Positions 53,415 to 62,419 of a stretch of 64,000 nt of DNA are shown piece by piece (the stretch's first letter is position 1; the number at the start of each line of letters is the position of its first letter). The stretch comes from Solobacterium sp. GTDB lineage: Bacteria > Bacillota_I > Bacilli_A > Erysipelotrichales > Erysipelotrichaceae. The notes beneath the pieces were generated by a model, which saw only the letters and a list, made by a program, of their open reading frames with translations, was not told the DNA's origin and searched no databases. The stretch lies in NCBI GenBank assembly GCA_024693325.1, contig JAILLA010000073.1, positions 40,851-104,850 of the forward strand, in the 5' to 3' direction. A program made the translations under genes and the position numbers.

Positions 53415-55028
53415 ATGAAGAAATTCCTGCGGTGGATACTATCGCTGGGAATCCTTCTGTTAGCAGTTGTTTACAGACTCTTGACAGCAGATCCTTCGGG
53501 ATCTGCTGTTCATGTTATGACAGAAGTGAATTCCGGCCTGACAGCGGACGTGATCGATGATCGGTACCGTACGACTTATGAAGTGTTTTTATATTCATTC
53601 TGCGACAGCGGCAATGACGGGATCGGGGATATCAACGGCCTGATCTCAAAACTGGACTATATCCAGGATCTGGGGTTCAACCAGATCTGGCTGATGCCTG
53701 TCATGCCGTCCGACACCTATCATAAATATGATGTAAAGGATTACTGTGCGATCGATCCCGCATACGGCACGCTGGATGATTTTGACCGTCTCACGGAGAT
53801 CTGTCACAGCAGAGGGATCCGTGTGATCATTGACCTGGTGCTGAACCATACAGCGTCCGGTCATCCCTGGTTCCAGCAGGCTGCATCCTATCTGAGAGGC
53901 CTGAACGGACGGGAGCCGGATGCCGGGGAATGTCCGTATGTGGATTATTACCATTTCCGGAAGGATTTCCAGAACGGTTACGCGAAACTGCCGGACAGTG
54001 ACTATTACTATGAAGCAAGATTCTGGGACCAGATGCCTGATCTGAACCTGGACAACGCGCAGGTCAGGGATGAGATCCGCAATATCATGTCATTCTGGTT
54101 CGGACACGGTGTAGACGGTTTCCGTCTGGACGCAGTCACATATTTCTACACGGGAGATCCCGGCAGGAACATTGAATTCCTGCGCTGGCTGAAGCAGACA
54201 GGCACGGAACTGAAACAGGACAGCTATTTTGTCTGTGAAGCATGGACAGGCATGGATGAATACGCGTCTTATTACGCAAGCGGCATCGATTCCATGTTTG
54301 ATTTTGCGTTCGGTGACTCGGAAGGCGCGATCGCCAGAACTCTAAAGGGTGTCTATTCTGCCAGGGAATACGGAAATACACTGGAACGTGAATGGCAGAT
54401 GTTTGCCGGATATTCCGATACTTATGTCAACGCACCGTTCTATACCAATCACGATATGGGCAGGGGAGCCGGGTATTATGCCGGTGATGACGGCAGTAAA
54501 ACAAAGATGGCGCTGTCAATGAACCTGATGACGACCGGAAATGTATTCGTATACTACGGGGAAGAGCTTGGTATGAAGGGCTCCGGAAAAGATGAGAACA
54601 AGCGTGCTCCGATGTACTGGAGTGAGGACAAAAATGCCCAGGGTATGACCCAGGGTCCTCCTTATATGGAGGATTTCGAAATGAAATTTCCTTCCTATGA
54701 AGTTCAGAAGAATGATCCGTACTCCATATACAACTATGTCAAAGAAGCCATCAGGATCAGGAACGCACTGCCGGTGATCGCAAGAGGAAGGACCTGGCTG
54801 CACCAGGACCTGACGACCGATCAGGTATGTGTGCTGCTGAAGGAAGACGGTGTCCATGCGTCGGCGGCAGTTATTATGAACATCAGTGACAGCGAGCAGA
54901 CGGTCAATGTGACCAATACGGAATTCCATACATTGAGAGGCATACTGACAGTCAGCGACAGTCCTGTCACCTTTGAGCAGAACGTACTGACGCTCCCGCC
55001 GTACAGCACGGCTGTACTGACGGAATAA
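53415..55028 (+). CDS. Membrane-anchored extracytoplasmic alpha-amylase family enzyme (GH13)
   Basis: A 537-residue enzyme. Residues 5-22 are a signal anchor (FLRWILSLGILLLAVVYRLL). The GH13 barrel has VIIDLVLNHTA, DGFRLDAVTYF (nucleophile Asp), VCEAWTG (acid/base Glu) and FYTNHDMGR. A C-terminal beta domain follows. It should cleave starch-like glucans outside the cell for import by the adjacent ABC transporter. The gene follows malG by 5 bp. A very stable hairpin lies within its first 35 codons. Confidence 0.9.
   Translation: MKKFLRWILSLGILLLAVVYRLLTADPSGSAVHVMTEVNSGLTADVIDDRYRTTYEVFLYSFCDSGNDGIGDINGLISKLDYIQDLGFNQIWLMPVMPSDTYHKYDVKDYCAIDPAYGTLDDFDRLTEICHSRGIRVIIDLVLNHTASGHPWFQQAASYLRGLNGREPDAGECPYVDYYHFRKDFQNGYAKLPDSDYYYEARFWDQMPDLNLDNAQVRDEIRNIMSFWFGHGVDGFRLDAVTYFYTGDPGRNIEFLRWLKQTGTELKQDSYFVCEAWTGMDEYASYYASGIDSMFDFAFGDSEGAIARTLKGVYSAREYGNTLEREWQMFAGYSDTYVNAPFYTNHDMGRGAGYYAGDDGSKTKMALSMNLMTTGNVFVYYGEELGMKGSGKDENKRAPMYWSEDKNAQGMTQGPPYMEDFEMKFPSYEVQKNDPYSIYNYVKEAIRIRNALPVIARGRTWLHQDLTTDQVCVLLKEDGVHASAAVIMNISDSEQTVNVTNTEFHTLRGILTVSDSPVTFEQNVLTLPPYSTAVLTE
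53484..53509 (+). other. Very stable UUCG-tetraloop hairpin inside the anchored GH13 coding region
   Basis: An 11-bp perfect stem closed by C(TTCG)G: ACAGCAGATCC / GGATCTGCTGT. It covers codons 24-32, right after the signal anchor. No long T-run follows. Confidence 0.8.
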
Positions 55029-55043
55029 CAGAGGGAGAAACAG

Positions 55044-56582
55044 ATGAAGAAATGGCTGAATGACGCGGTATTCTATGAGATCTATCCGCAGTCTTTCTAT
55101 GATACGGACAATGACGGGATCGGTGATCTGCAGGGCATTATCAGGAAGCTTGACTATATCAGGAATCTTGGCTGCAATGCCCTCTGGATCAATCCCTGCT
55201 TTGATTCCCCGTTCATGGATGCCGGATATGATGTACGGGATTATAAGAAAGTCGCTCCGCGCTACGGAACGAACGAAGACCTGTATGAACTTTTCAGACA
55301 GGCACATCTGAAAGGGATCAGGGTATTTCTGGACCTTGTTCCGGGACATACATCTGACCAGCATCCCTGGTTTGCCGAGTCCTGCAAAGCTGAACCGAAT
55401 GAATACAGCGGCAGATATGTCTGGACTTCAAACGCGTTCCAGGGGATCGCGGATCATCCGTATATCAGCGGCATGAAGGAGCGGGAAGGCTCGTATATGC
55501 TGAACTTCTTTGCCTCGCAGCCTGCTTTGAATTACGGCTGGCTGCGCTGCACTGAGGAATGGATGAGCGCACCTGATTCTGAAGATGCTGTTTCCACAAG
55601 GGAAGCCATGAAGGATGTCATGCGGTTCTGGCTGGATCACGGATGTGACGGTTTCCGTGTGGATATGGCAGACTCCCTGGTCAAAAACGATGATGAAAAC
55701 AAGTCTGCGACAGCTGCTGTCTGGCGCAATATCCACGACATGCTGGAGGAAGAATATCCTGATGCTGCAATGGTCAGCGAATGGTCCAATCCCGCACAGG
55801 CCATCAACGGAGCAGGGTTTGCGATGGACTTTTATCTGGACCATCATTACAACGGCTACAATACCCTGCTGAGGGATTATGAAACAGAAGGTGGTGACCA
55901 CAGCTTCTTCAAAAAAGATGGAAACGGGGATATCATGCGCTTCCTGGATGACTGGCTGCCAAAATACAGCGCAACAAAGGAACACGGATATATTTCCATG
56001 TTTACCTGCAATCACGATACACCGCGTCCGGCAAGAACATTGTCTGTACGTGAACTGAAGCTGGCGTATGCATTTATCCTGACGATGCCGGGTGTTCCCT
56101 TTGTCTATTACGGGGATGAGATCGGCATGAGATATCTGGATGTGAAGACAAAGGAAGGCGGTTACCAGAGGACAGGTTCCCGCACACCCATGCAGTGGGA
56201 TCGCGGAAAGAACCATGGGTTCTCCGCTTCGGATGAACCGTATCTGCCGACGGACAGTTCACCCGATGCCCCGACTGTATCGGATCAGATCAATGATCCG
56301 GATTCCCTGTATGCAGCAGTCAGGGATCTGATCAGGCTCAGACATGAGCACGATGACCTGAAGGCAGACGGACCGTTTGAGGTCGTTTATGCAGAACACG
56401 GAAAACTTCCGTTTGTATACCGCAGGGGTCCGCTTCTGATGGCAGTCAATCCGTCTGAGCATAACCTGCGGATACCTTGTGCTTTGGAAGGAACACCGAT
56501 ATACGGGATCGGTTCAGGCAGGCTTGAGAACGGAGAACTGTTTGCCGGCGCGCAGTCATTCCTTGTTTTTACTGTGTTATGA
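55044..56582 (+). CDS. Cytoplasmic GH13 alpha-glucosidase/oligoglucosidase
   Basis: A 512-residue GH13 enzyme without a signal peptide. It has FYEIYPQSFYDTDNDGIGDLQGI, DGFRVDMADSL (nucleophile Asp), MVSEWSNP (acid/base Glu) and FTCNHDTPRP. The layout is that of the oligo-1,6-/alpha-glucosidase subfamily. It would split imported maltodextrins to glucose. The ribosome site is AGAGGGAG, 16 bp after the anchored amylase. The operon appears to end here or run into the phosphatase gene, as no terminator is seen. Confidence 0.88.
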   Translation: MKKWLNDAVFYEIYPQSFYDTDNDGIGDLQGIIRKLDYIRNLGCNALWINPCFDSPFMDAGYDVRDYKKVAPRYGTNEDLYELFRQAHLKGIRVFLDLVPGHTSDQHPWFAESCKAEPNEYSGRYVWTSNAFQGIADHPYISGMKEREGSYMLNFFASQPALNYGWLRCTEEWMSAPDSEDAVSTREAMKDVMRFWLDHGCDGFRVDMADSLVKNDDENKSATAAVWRNIHDMLEEEYPDAAMVSEWSNPAQAINGAGFAMDFYLDHHYNGYNTLLRDYETEGGDHSFFKKDGNGDIMRFLDDWLPKYSATKEHGYISMFTCNHDTPRPARTLSVRELKLAYAFILTMPGVPFVYYGDEIGMRYLDVKTKEGGYQRTGSRTPMQWDRGKNHGFSASDEPYLPTDSSPDAPTVSDQINDPDSLYAAVRDLIRLRHEHDDLKADGPFEVVYAEHGKLPFVYRRGPLLMAVNPSEHNLRIPCALEGTPIYGIGSGRLENGELFAGAQSFLVFTVL

Positions 56583-56608
56583 TAATGACGAAAGTATGAG
56601 GACGTCAG

Positions 56609-57394
56609 ATGGTATTGAGCAGGATCAGAAAAGAGATGAATTTCCGGGAGCTGGGAGGCATACCGGTCAACGGCGGCAGAGTCGTCAAACACGGTATATT
56701 CTACCGGACAGGAGCTCTGGGACTGCTGAATGAAGAGGAACTGGAGCTGGTCAGGGCACTTGGAATCAGATCTGTATTTGATCTGCGCTCTGATTATGAA
56801 CGGCGTTTCACACCGGATCCCCAGCTGCCAGGAGCAGCCTATCATCCGGTCTCCGCATTGACGGACTCTTCCGGAAAAGAAATCGATCTTTCACCTGAAG
56901 CGATCAAGGAAAGCACGAAACATGCCAGTCACGCCGAGAACGCGTCAAATTTCCTGGAGATGATGTACGGCGGACTGCCGTTTGCCGGTGCATACCAGAG
57001 GATGTTTGAGGAAATCGAAGCAGGAAACGTTCCGGTACTGTTCCACTGCTCGGCTGGAAAGGACCGTACAGGTATCGGCGCAGCGCTGATCCTGCTGGCA
57101 CTCGGAGCGGATGAAGCGACGGTACTGGATGATTACATGAAGACAAATGAATACCGTATGGCAGTGATCGAGCGCTTCCTGGAAGAACGGAAAGAGATCA
57201 TTGACCTGCATCCGGAATTCCGTGAGCTTCTGACGGGCTATGAAGGAGTCAACCGCAGTTCTGCTGAATATGCATTGAAGTCGATCCTGCGCGCGTATCC
57301 GTCATATGATGCCTATTTTGAGGCACAGTTCGGTCTGGACAGGGAGCGCCGTGAGCGTCTGAGAGAACTTTATACAGAAACTATGGAAGTGTGA
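56609..57394 (+). CDS. Tyrosine-protein phosphatase (Y_phosphatase3 type)
   Basis: A 261-residue phosphatase. N-terminal FRELGGIPVNGGRVVKHGIFYRTGAL is the family signature. The catalytic P-loop is HCSAGKDRTGIG, with Cys as nucleophile. Members act on phosphotyrosine, lipid or nucleotide phosphates. It starts 26 bp after the GH13 gene with GAGG upstream, and may be the last cistron of that operon. The terminator is built into its last codons. Confidence 0.88.
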   Translation: MVLSRIRKEMNFRELGGIPVNGGRVVKHGIFYRTGALGLLNEEELELVRALGIRSVFDLRSDYERRFTPDPQLPGAAYHPVSALTDSSGKEIDLSPEAIKESTKHASHAENASNFLEMMYGGLPFAGAYQRMFEEIEAGNVPVLFHCSAGKDRTGIGAALILLALGADEATVLDDYMKTNEYRMAVIERFLEERKEIIDLHPEFRELLTGYEGVNRSSAEYALKSILRAYPSYDAYFEAQFGLDRERRERLRELYTETMEV

Positions 57395-57415
57395 GGGCAC
57401 ACTTCTTTTCTTTTG
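57386..57415 (+). terminator. Rho-independent terminator overlapping the phosphatase stop codon
   Basis: GAAGTGTG / CACACTTC, perfect 8-bp stem with loop AGGG, followed by TTTTCTTTT. The stop codon TGA lies in the stem and loop. Confidence 0.8.
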
Positions 57416-57451
57416 CGTGACATTCTGATACGTTGAGTACAGGAGGAACCT

Positions 57452-58369
57452 ATGAAGTACATACAATTAAACGGATTGAATAAGGACGTTTCAGTGATTG
57501 GTGCCGGCTGTATGAGAATTGCCAGAATGACCAGGGATGAGGTATCGGAACTGGTGCACGCAGCACTGGATCACGGCATCAATTTCTTTGATCATGCGGA
57601 TATTTACGGCAGAGGACGCAGTGAAGAAGTGTTCGGTGAAGTATTTGCCGCAGAACCGGAATTAAGAGACAGGATGTTCCTGCAGACAAAATGCGGGATC
57701 AACCAGGGAATGTTCGATTTCAGCAAAGAACATATACTGGAAGCAGTGAACGGCAGCCTGCAGCGTCTGGGAACAGATCATGTAGACTCCCTGCTGCTGC
57801 ACAGACCGGATGCCCTGATGGAACCGGAAGAAGTCGCGGAAGCATTCACCGAGCTGTATGAAGCAGGCAAGGTCCTGAGCTTCGGTGTTTCCAATCAGAA
57901 TCCTTCCCAGATGGAACTGCTGAAAACAGCCGTGAAGTTCCCGCTGACAGCCAACCAGCTCCAGCTGTCCATTGCCCATACGCCTCTGCTGGACGCAGGA
58001 TTCAATGTGGATATGGCACATGATCCTGCTGTTATGAGAGACGGAGGAACACTGGAATACTGCCGTATCAACAAGATGGCAGTCCAGGCATGGTCACCGC
58101 TCCAGGTCGGCTACTTTACAGGAACATTCCTGGCAAATGAGGCATTCGGCGAACTGAACGAAAAACTGAATGAACTGGCGGAAAAGTACGGCGTCGGAAC
58201 AGATTCGATCGCATATGCGTGGATCCTGAGGATACCGGGCAAAATGCAGGTCATCACAGGCACGACGAAGGCAGAACGTCTGGTCCATGCGGCAGAGGCA
58301 GCAGATATCGTACTCGACAGAAGAGAATGGTATGACCTGTACAAAGCTGCAGGCAACCGTCTGCCCTGA
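57452..58369 (+). CDS. Aldo/keto reductase (YdhF-like)
   Basis: A 305-residue NADPH-dependent oxidoreductase. It contains HGINFFDHADIYGRGRSEEVFGE (catalytic Asp/Tyr), the Lys in LQTKCGI, and the His in LLLHRPDAL; the cofactor region is VITGTTKAERL. It has no Fe-S extension, unlike the reductase at 40976. The start follows CAGGAGG. It is monocistronic with a terminator on each side. Confidence 0.9.
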   Translation: MKYIQLNGLNKDVSVIGAGCMRIARMTRDEVSELVHAALDHGINFFDHADIYGRGRSEEVFGEVFAAEPELRDRMFLQTKCGINQGMFDFSKEHILEAVNGSLQRLGTDHVDSLLLHRPDALMEPEEVAEAFTELYEAGKVLSFGVSNQNPSQMELLKTAVKFPLTANQLQLSIAHTPLLDAGFNVDMAHDPAVMRDGGTLEYCRINKMAVQAWSPLQVGYFTGTFLANEAFGELNEKLNELAEKYGVGTDSIAYAWILRIPGKMQVITGTTKAERLVHAAEAADIVLDRREWYDLYKAAGNRLP

Positions 58370-58385
58370 TCACAGTCATCTATTG

Positions 58386-58411
58386 AAAAGCAGCTCCGGC
58401 TGCTTTTTCTC
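58386..58411 (+). terminator. Rho-independent terminator after the YdhF-like gene
   Basis: AAAAGCAGC / GCTGCTTTTT with a 4-nt loop. Confidence 0.78.
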
Positions 58412-58466
58412 TGAGCATTGTCAAAGAACGTTTCATGTGTCAGAATACTTCCGGAAGTGAGCAGGA

Positions 58467-59150
58467 ATGGAAATTTACGTAAACGGCAGGCTGACACAGG
58501 TCCATGTGGAACGCAAACGCATCAGAAATATGTATCTCAGAGTCAATCCGGACGGCAGTCTGCGCATTTCCTGTGCAAAGTCAGTCAGTGAAGCACGGAT
58601 CAGACAGTTTATCCAGTCCAAGGAAAGCTGGATCGCAAAAGCCCTCTCAAGCGTCAGGAAAAAAGAAACGGTCAATCAGGAGGGAACGGACTCTCCGGTC
58701 ATATGGTGGCTCGGAGAAAAGAAGTTTGTCAGATATGTAGAGGCTTCAAGGGACCGGATCGTGATGGAAGGCGACATCATGACATTCTTCCTGAAGGACT
58801 TCAGTGAAGAAAGGATCACGAAAACGTTTCGGAAATACGCTTCGGAACAGCTGATGATCATGGCTGATGAATCCAGAGGACAGTGGGATGAGGCGATCTG
58901 CCGGAAACATCATATGCCGCTTCCGGCGATCCATACCCGGTACATGACATCCAGATGGGGCGTCTGCAAACCTTCGGAACATAAGATCACGCTGTCCATC
59001 AGGCTGATCCACTATCCCAGAGAAGCGTTTGAGTCAGTCCTGCTCCATGAATACGTTCATTTCCTGGTGCAGAACCATTCATCCGCGTTCTATACGGAGG
59101 TTTACAGGCATATGCCGCAGTATGACCGCTGGAACGGATTGCTGAAGTAA
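58467..59150 (+). CDS. YgjP-like (DUF45) zinc metallopeptidase
   Basis: A 227-residue protein of the M48/YgjP-like family. The zinc motif is HEYVHFLVQNHSSAFY (HExxH with downstream His, about 190-205), with RWGVCKPSEHKITLSIRLIHYP just before it. The N-terminal half is a basic beta-rich domain (KRIRNMYLRVNPDGSLRIS). The role is unknown; related proteins are linked to nucleic acid or type I restriction loci, but none is present here. The ribosome site is weak (GCAGGA). Confidence 0.87.
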   Translation: MEIYVNGRLTQVHVERKRIRNMYLRVNPDGSLRISCAKSVSEARIRQFIQSKESWIAKALSSVRKKETVNQEGTDSPVIWWLGEKKFVRYVEASRDRIVMEGDIMTFFLKDFSEERITKTFRKYASEQLMIMADESRGQWDEAICRKHHMPLPAIHTRYMTSRWGVCKPSEHKITLSIRLIHYPREAFESVLLHEYVHFLVQNHSSAFYTEVYRHMPQYDRWNGLLK

Positions 59151-59222
59151 AAGGGCACTGAAAATGCTTTCAGATGAAAAATGTGATTTTTGTCGGAATT
59201 AACCAAATCAAAGGGTTTTCGG

Positions 59223-59250
59223 TTGAACATTTTAAGGTTTCCGATACAAT
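59223..59250 (+). promoter_or_regulatory. Promoter of a small transcript
   Basis: TTGAAC, 16-nt spacer, TACAAT; predicted start near 59257. Confidence 0.6.
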
Positions 59251-59285
59251 ATAGGCAGAACAGTAAACAGAATGGAGTTGATATC

Positions 59286-59390
59286 ATGAGACCTGTTGGT
59301 ACAACATTATTTGCTTTTTCTGTCACTTCTTTCGGAACGGAGGAACTCCTTTTCGGCGGGGTGGATACTGTAAAAAAAAGTGTTTTTTAG
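59286..59390 (+). CDS. Possible 34-aa small ORF upstream of the ankyrin gene
   Basis: The ATG at 59286 has GGAG nine nt upstream and opens a 34-codon frame (begins MRPVGTTLFAFSVTSF). It is bounded by a promoter before it and a terminator after it. No homology is recognised. The transcript could equally be a small regulatory RNA or a leader. Confidence 0.4.
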   Translation: MRPVGTTLFAFSVTSFGTEELLFGGVDTVKKSVF

Positions 59391-59419
59391 ATGGGCGTAG
59401 TACGTGTCCATCTTTTTTG
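59391..59419 (+). terminator. Terminator ending the small transcript
   Basis: AGATGGGCG / CGTGTCCATCT stem with small internal mismatches, followed by TTTTTT, about 36 nt before the ankyrin start. Confidence 0.7.
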
Positions 59420-59455
59420 AACAAAAAAAACTGAAACGTAATAAGGAGGAAAATT

Positions 59456-60124
59456 ATGGATCAGACAAATCAGGAATTCTTTGATGCAGCAGCCAGAGGT
59501 GATTTTGCCAAGGTATGCGCAATGGTATCAAAGGGCGCAAACGTCAACATTCAGAATGGTGACGGCCGCACAGCACTGATGCGCAGTGCAAAGCGTGGGT
59601 ATGAAGATGTCGTACGTTTCCTGCTCGATAATGGAGCGGATCCCAGAGCACGCGACAAGAACAACAAGACAGCGCTGATGGGCGCAGCGAAAAAGGGACA
59701 TCTGGGTATCTGCAAAATGCTGGAACATGCAGGAGCAGATGTCAACTCCCACGATAATAAAGGCAGAACCGCTCTGATGAGAGCATCACTGCTGGGTGAA
59801 CTGGAAGTTGTTGAGTATCTGGTCGGCAAAGGCGCTAACCTGGATGCACAGGATGAGCAGGGAAGAACAGCTCTGATGGAAGCTGTCAACGCATATAAAC
59901 TCGACGTCATTCGTTTCCTGATCGACAGCGGCGCAAATGTAAACGCTGTTGACGGCAGAGGGTGCACAGCTCTGATGAGAGCTGCATACAGCGGATTCCC
60001 GGAACTGGTAAATTATCTGCTTGAACATGGCGCAGATAAGGAAATTCTGGACTATAACGGCAACAAGGCGATCCATTACGTACGTAAGGAATGCCTGGCT
60101 GACCTGAAGGATATTTTGAAATAA
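59456..60124 (+). CDS. Ankyrin-repeat protein
   Basis: A 222-residue protein made almost wholly of about six ankyrin repeats, with consensus GRTALMRAAxxGxxExVxFLLDxGADVN, for example KTALMGAAKKGHLGICKMLEHAGADVN and RTALMRASLLGELEVVEYLVGKGANLD. No signal peptide, so a cytoplasmic protein-binding scaffold. The start follows AAGGAGG. It is followed 17 bp later by the EF-G2-like gene, so the two are probably one operon. Confidence 0.9.
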   Translation: MDQTNQEFFDAAARGDFAKVCAMVSKGANVNIQNGDGRTALMRSAKRGYEDVVRFLLDNGADPRARDKNNKTALMGAAKKGHLGICKMLEHAGADVNSHDNKGRTALMRASLLGELEVVEYLVGKGANLDAQDEQGRTALMEAVNAYKLDVIRFLIDSGANVNAVDGRGCTALMRAAYSGFPELVNYLLEHGADKEILDYNGNKAIHYVRKECLADLKDILK

Positions 60125-60141
60125 GGAGATCATAAAAATAT

Positions 60142-62205
60142 ATGAAAGATTATCTTGCAAATGAAGTCCGTAATGTAGTGGTTCTCGGACATTCAGGCTC
60201 CGGAAAAAGCTCTCTGATCGAGTCCTGCATGTATTTCACAAAAGCGATCGACCGTTACGGAAAAGCCAATGACGGTACATCCTTTCTGAACTTCGACCCT
60301 GAAGAAGGCAAAAGAGGCCTGTCCTGCTACTGTCATCTGGCACCTGTAGAATGGAAGAACAAGAAGATCAACTTCATCGATACACCAGGCTACATGGATT
60401 ACGAAGGCGAAGAGATGACCGGTCTGACAGTCGGCGATAACGCGCTGATCGTTGTCGACGCAAAAGAAGGCGTTGAAGCCGGTACTGAACGTGCATGGAA
60501 AGAAGCTGCCGGAAAGAGAAAGCTCCCGACGATCTTCTTCGTCAACAAGATGGATGATCCGAATGCCAAGTTCGAAGAGATCCTGGAAGAACTCCGCAGC
60601 AAGTTCGGTACTTCTGTTATCCCGTTTGAAATGCCGATCGTAGAAGGCGGCAAAGTAGTCGGTTCCGTCAACATTCTCCGCAACAAAGCATGGTATTACA
60701 ACAACCATGACACAGCACAGGAAGTTCCTGCAAACCTCGCTGACCAGGTTGAAGAATATTACAACGTCATCGCTGAGGCGATCGCCGGTGTTGATGATGA
60801 CCTGATGGAGAAATTCTTCGAAGGCGAAAAGTTCGATATGCATGAAGTAGCCAAGGGACTGCGTATCGGCGTCAGAAGCGGTGATATCAGACCTGTATAC
60901 TGCGGAAGCGCAGACAAGCAGACAGGTATTGAACGTATTCTCGACCTGATCACGGAATACTTCCCGAGCTATGCGGAAAAGGGTTCCATCCGAGGCCTCA
61001 ATGCAAAGGGCGATCCGATCGAAATGGAAACAAACGAGAACGAAGCAATGTCCGCTTTCGTATTCAAGAGCGTCATTGACCCGTTCGTCGGTAAGATCTC
61101 CTATCTGAAGGTCATGAGCGGTGTCCTGACATCCGATTCCCAGGTCTACAACTCCACAAAAGAATCAAATGAAAAGATCTCCCAGGTATATGTCATCAAT
61201 GGCAAATACCAGGTCGGTGTCGGCAAACTCTTCACCGGTGATATCGGTGCAGTCGTCAAGCTCCAGAACACACAGACAAACGACACTCTGTGCACAACAT
61301 CCAGAGTTGTTAAATATCCGCCGATCGAATATCCGCAGCCGATGCTGGGATATGCAGTATGGCCGAAGACAAAGGCTGACGAAGACAAGATGTCTGTCGG
61401 TATCCGCAACATGTGCGAAGAGGACGGAACGATCCGCCTCGTCAAGAATGCTGAAACACATGAGCAGGTCCTCTATGTCATGGGTGACCAGCACATCGAT
61501 CTGATCATCTCCAAGCTGAAGGCTAAGTACAGAGTCGATGTTGAGACAACTGTACCTACAGTCCAGTATCGTGAAACGATCCGCGGCAAGGCAGAAGCTC
61601 AGGGTAAATACAAGAAGCAGAACGGCGGCGCAGGCCAGTATGGTGACGTCTGGGTAAGATTCGAACCGACTGACAGTGATGATATGGTATTCGCTGAAGA
61701 AGTATTCGGCGGTGCTGTTCCGAAGCAGTACTTCCCGCCTGTAGAGCAGGGTCTGAGAGACTGCATGGAGAAAGGACCTCTGGCAGGATTCAAGGTCGTC
61801 GGCGTCAAGGCTACACTTTATGATGGAAGCTATCATCCCGTAGATTCCAAGGAAGTTGCCTTCAAGGAAGCTGCAAGACTTGCTTACAATATTGCTATGC
61901 CTAAAGCAAATCCTGTACTGCTCGAACCGATCGGCAAAGTAACTGTTGTAGCACCTGAATCCTACACAGGTACACTGATGGGCGACTTTACAAAGAGACG
62001 CGGCCTGATCCTCGATATGTCAATGAATGACGACGGTGACCAGGTCATCACAGCTGAAGCTCCGATGGCAGAAATGCTGACATATGCAAACGACCTGCGT
62101 TCCATGACACAGGGCCGCGGCAAGTATGTCATCGCGTTTGACCGTTATCAGCCGGCTCCGAAGGATGTCGCTGACAAGGTCGTCGCAAACGCAAAGAAAG
62201 ACTGA
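60142..62205 (+). CDS. EF-G2-like translational GTPase
   Basis: A 687-residue protein with five EF-G domains. G1 is GHSGSGKSS rather than the canonical GHxDAGKTT, switch II is DTPGYMDYEGEEM, and G4 is NKMD. Switch I reads GKRGLSC in place of ERGITI. This matches the EF-G2 subgroup, whose role is unclear and which is not the main translocase. The ribosome site is AAGGAG. It probably forms an operon with the ankyrin gene. Confidence 0.9.
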   Translation: MKDYLANEVRNVVVLGHSGSGKSSLIESCMYFTKAIDRYGKANDGTSFLNFDPEEGKRGLSCYCHLAPVEWKNKKINFIDTPGYMDYEGEEMTGLTVGDNALIVVDAKEGVEAGTERAWKEAAGKRKLPTIFFVNKMDDPNAKFEEILEELRSKFGTSVIPFEMPIVEGGKVVGSVNILRNKAWYYNNHDTAQEVPANLADQVEEYYNVIAEAIAGVDDDLMEKFFEGEKFDMHEVAKGLRIGVRSGDIRPVYCGSADKQTGIERILDLITEYFPSYAEKGSIRGLNAKGDPIEMETNENEAMSAFVFKSVIDPFVGKISYLKVMSGVLTSDSQVYNSTKESNEKISQVYVINGKYQVGVGKLFTGDIGAVVKLQNTQTNDTLCTTSRVVKYPPIEYPQPMLGYAVWPKTKADEDKMSVGIRNMCEEDGTIRLVKNAETHEQVLYVMGDQHIDLIISKLKAKYRVDVETTVPTVQYRETIRGKAEAQGKYKKQNGGAGQYGDVWVRFEPTDSDDMVFAEEVFGGAVPKQYFPPVEQGLRDCMEKGPLAGFKVVGVKATLYDGSYHPVDSKEVAFKEAARLAYNIAMPKANPVLLEPIGKVTVVAPESYTGTLMGDFTKRRGLILDMSMNDDGDQVITAEAPMAEMLTYANDLRSMTQGRGKYVIAFDRYQPAPKDVADKVVANAKKD

Positions 62206-62221
62206 TCAGCCTCTAAACAGC

Positions 62222-62257
62222 AAAGGGAAAGTTCGTTTGAAAGGACTTTCCCTTTTT
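62222..62257 (+). terminator. Rho-independent terminator after the EF-G2-like gene
   Basis: AAAGGGAAAGTTC / GGACTTTCCCTTT, 13-bp stem with one mismatch, followed by TTTTT. Confidence 0.88.
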
Positions 62258-62283
62258 ATGACTCGGTGCTAAAATACACGTAT

Positions 62284-62367
62284 GCCGCTGTGGCGGAATT
62301 GGCAGACGCAGTAGACTCAAAATCTGCCGGTAGCGATACCATACCGGTTCGAGCCCGGTCAGCGGCA
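62284..62367 (+). tRNA. tRNA-Leu (anticodon CAA)
   Basis: Acceptor GCCGCTG / CAGCGGC; anticodon stem GTAGA/TCTGC with loop CTCAAAA, anticodon CAA; a long variable arm; T-loop GTTCGAGCCC; A discriminator. No CCA encoded. Accessory genes follow directly. Confidence 0.94.
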
Positions 62368-62384
62368 CGTATTCTTTAGGTTAT

Positions 62385-62417
62385 AGTCGATTATGCTCAC
62401 GTAATCGGCTTTTTTTG
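62385..62417 (+). terminator. Rho-independent terminator after tRNA-Leu(CAA)
   Basis: AGTCGATTA / TAATCGGCT, 9-bp stem with one wobble, followed by TTTTTTT. Confidence 0.8.
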
Positions 62418-62419
62418 TG

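Noticed and set aside
54516-55364. 282-aa antisense ORF over the two GH13 genes
   Set aside because: It crosses the junction of two clear plus-strand genes and has no protein pattern of its own.
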